Assembly (NCBI RefSeq): GCF_003716875.1
Contig: NZ_CP033078.1
Location: 434,001-498,000, forward strand
Origin: Vibrio zhugei
Lineage (GTDB): Bacteria; Pseudomonadota; Gammaproteobacteria; Enterobacterales; Vibrionaceae
Length of the DNA stretch: 64,000 nucleotides
Direction: 5' to 3'
Shown one piece after another: positions 63,047-64,000 of the stretch. The notes beneath the pieces were generated by a model. The model was not told where the DNA came from, ran no database searches, and was given only the letters and a program-made list of their open reading frames with translations. A program made the translations under genes and the position numbers. Position 1 is the first letter of the stretch; every line of letters begins with the position of its first letter.

Positions 63047-64000
63047 GTAAGCGCCCCATGAACACACGGGGCGTTTTAGTGTGAGAAGTTCCACGGAAGA
63101 AGTGAGTCAATGTCGGGCTCTGCTTTCGCCAGCTCTTTCATGCACTTGACCATGTAATCGTAGAGAATGAGTCCATTGGCTTTAGCCGTCTCGATGATGC
63201 TATAGAGTAATGCGCTAGCATCGGCGCCTCTTGATGTGTTGGCGAAGAGCCAATTTTTTCGGCCAATGACCATCGATTTTATCGCACGCTCTGCTCGATT
63301 GTTGTCGATGGATACGTGCCCATCATCCACATAACGCACCAACTTTGGCCATTGACCCAAGGTGTATTTAATCGCTTTACCCAGTGGGCTGGATTCGAAC
63401 ACTTTCTGTGTCGTGAGCCATTGATACAGGTCGTCCAATATCGGTTTGGCGTGTGATTGTCTCTCTGACCAACGCTCTTCGGCTGACGACGGTTTTAAGT
63501 GAGCTTCAAGCGCATAAAGTTTTTGGATTTTCGCCAGCGCGATATCCACTTTTCCAGTCTTGCCTTTTCCCTGGAGCTTTTTTGCCTCCATGAACTTACG
63601 GCGAGCATGAGCGAAGCAACCGACGTTTGTCACTTGAGTGAGACCATCGTACGCCACATAACCATCGGTTTGCAGGTAACCCGAGTAATCGCCCAAGAAG
63701 TCCATTGGGCACGCTCTCGCGCGACTGTTTTGATAGTCGTACAAGACGATGTTTTTCATCTCCGGTAAACAAGCTTGCGGAGAGTCAGCGCCTGAGCAGT
63801 AAAGCCACATGTAACTGCGCTTCTCTTCTTGCAGCACATTCAATGGGGTTTCATCAGCATGCACCACCACTTGCTCAAGTAAGTGCGTTTTTAAGGCTTG
63901 GTACAAGGGTTGGAACTTCTCGCTCACTTGGATAACCCAGCGAGCCATAGTGGTTCTTGATAAGTCGATGCCCGATTGCGTGAACAAGGTTTCTTGTCGA
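63047..64000 (-). mobile_element. IS66-family insertion sequence, copy 2 (runs off the window)
   Basis: Starts with GTAAGCGCCCC at 63047 and is the reverse complement of the 3' half of copy 1. Flank before it is ATATACAAA. Only the tnpC end is inside the window. Confidence 0.93.
63076..64000 (-). CDS. tnpC: IS66 transposase TnpC (3' part)
   Basis: About 308 codons visible, the translation identical to the end of the copy at 20597-22159 including NNRAERAIKSMVIGRKNWLF. The start lies beyond the window edge. Near identity points to recent transposition or exchange. Confidence 0.95.
   Translation of the reverse strand, partial: RQETLFTQSGIDLSRTTMARWVIQVSEKFQPLYQALKTHLLEQVVVHADETPLNVLQEEKRSYMWLYCSGADSPQACLPEMKNIVLYDYQNSRARACPMDFLGDYSGYLQTDGYVAYDGLTQVTNVGCFAHARRKFMEAKKLQGKGKTGKVDIALAKIQKLYALEAHLKPSSAEERWSERQSHAKPILDDLYQWLTTQKVFESSPLGKAIKYTLGQWPKLVRYVDDGHVSIDNNRAERAIKSMVIGRKNWLFANTSRGADASALLYSIIETAKANGLILYDYMVKCMKELAKAEPDIDSLLPWNFSH

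Overview
The window looks like gammaproteobacterial DNA, most likely a Vibrio. It has integron attC sites of the Vibrio-repeat type, a tRNA-Leu(CAG), fdhD, an OlsF-like bifunctional acyltransferase, an M17 aminopeptidase, a beta-glucoside PTS with GH1 enzyme, an ascorbate-type PTS and arsJ. I name no species. All functional calls are from reading motifs and family resemblance by eye; no database search was run.

The left third (1-24.75 kb) is a composite mobile region. It opens with the 3' half of a Tn7-like transposition operon (tnsC, tnsD, tnsE) whose last codon lies inside the first of three TnsB-type sites forming a transposon end (to 4085). A 290-bp leader follows: hairpin terminator, a promoter with fixed TTGACC/17/GATTAT, and an integron core site. 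The first cassettes after it are an ATPase gene with a clear attC and a DUF4917 SIR2-like gene. IS30 then cuts into the next attC, and 7.9-10.4 kb holds broken defence genes, an AbrB/HigA-like antitoxin pair, a 104-bp tandem repeat, and an hsdM start fused to a Cap15-like effector remnant. After yeiH and its divergent LysR gene comes a patchwork of IS3, IS701, IS982 and other fragments that resembles Moraxellaceae DNA (12.6-17.8 kb). It ends at a second Tn7-like end (to 18030), very like the left end of Tn7 itself. The same 290-bp leader recurs there, this time feeding a Shedu-family (DUF4263) cassette with its own attC. The block 19.5-24.6 kb holds small cargo genes separated by three copies of a ~270-bp repeat with terminal inverted repeats, one split by an IS66 element. 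A remnant of a third Tn7-like end lies at 24.75 kb.

The middle (25-58.8 kb) reads as ordinary chromosome with carbohydrate and regulatory genes: a MarR-controlled UPRTase-like/EamA pair, LysR regulators, a Fur-type TonB siderophore receptor, two YdcZ transporters, a MocR regulator, a GarR-like dehydrogenase with a TauE exporter, tRNA-Leu, fdhD, olsF-like, pepA-like, a chemoreceptor, a frameshifted beta-glucoside PTS with an intact 6-phospho-beta-glucosidase, a three-gene ula-type PTS, a second IS30 copy, a secreted PETase-like polyester hydrolase, a GH43 enzyme facing a GPH-family glycoside symporter, and an orphan arsJ.

The right end (58.8-64 kb) again contains mobile DNA. A fourth, diverged leader copy precedes two integron cassettes whose boundary sequences are complementary at their two ends (a 588-aa probable defence nuclease and a membrane protein). 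Then come a shikimate dehydrogenase-like gene and a second, inverted IS66 copy running off the window. No integron integrase is visible. The shared leader is therefore either a set of displaced attI-like platforms or promoter-bearing integron debris that keeps expressing defence cassettes.
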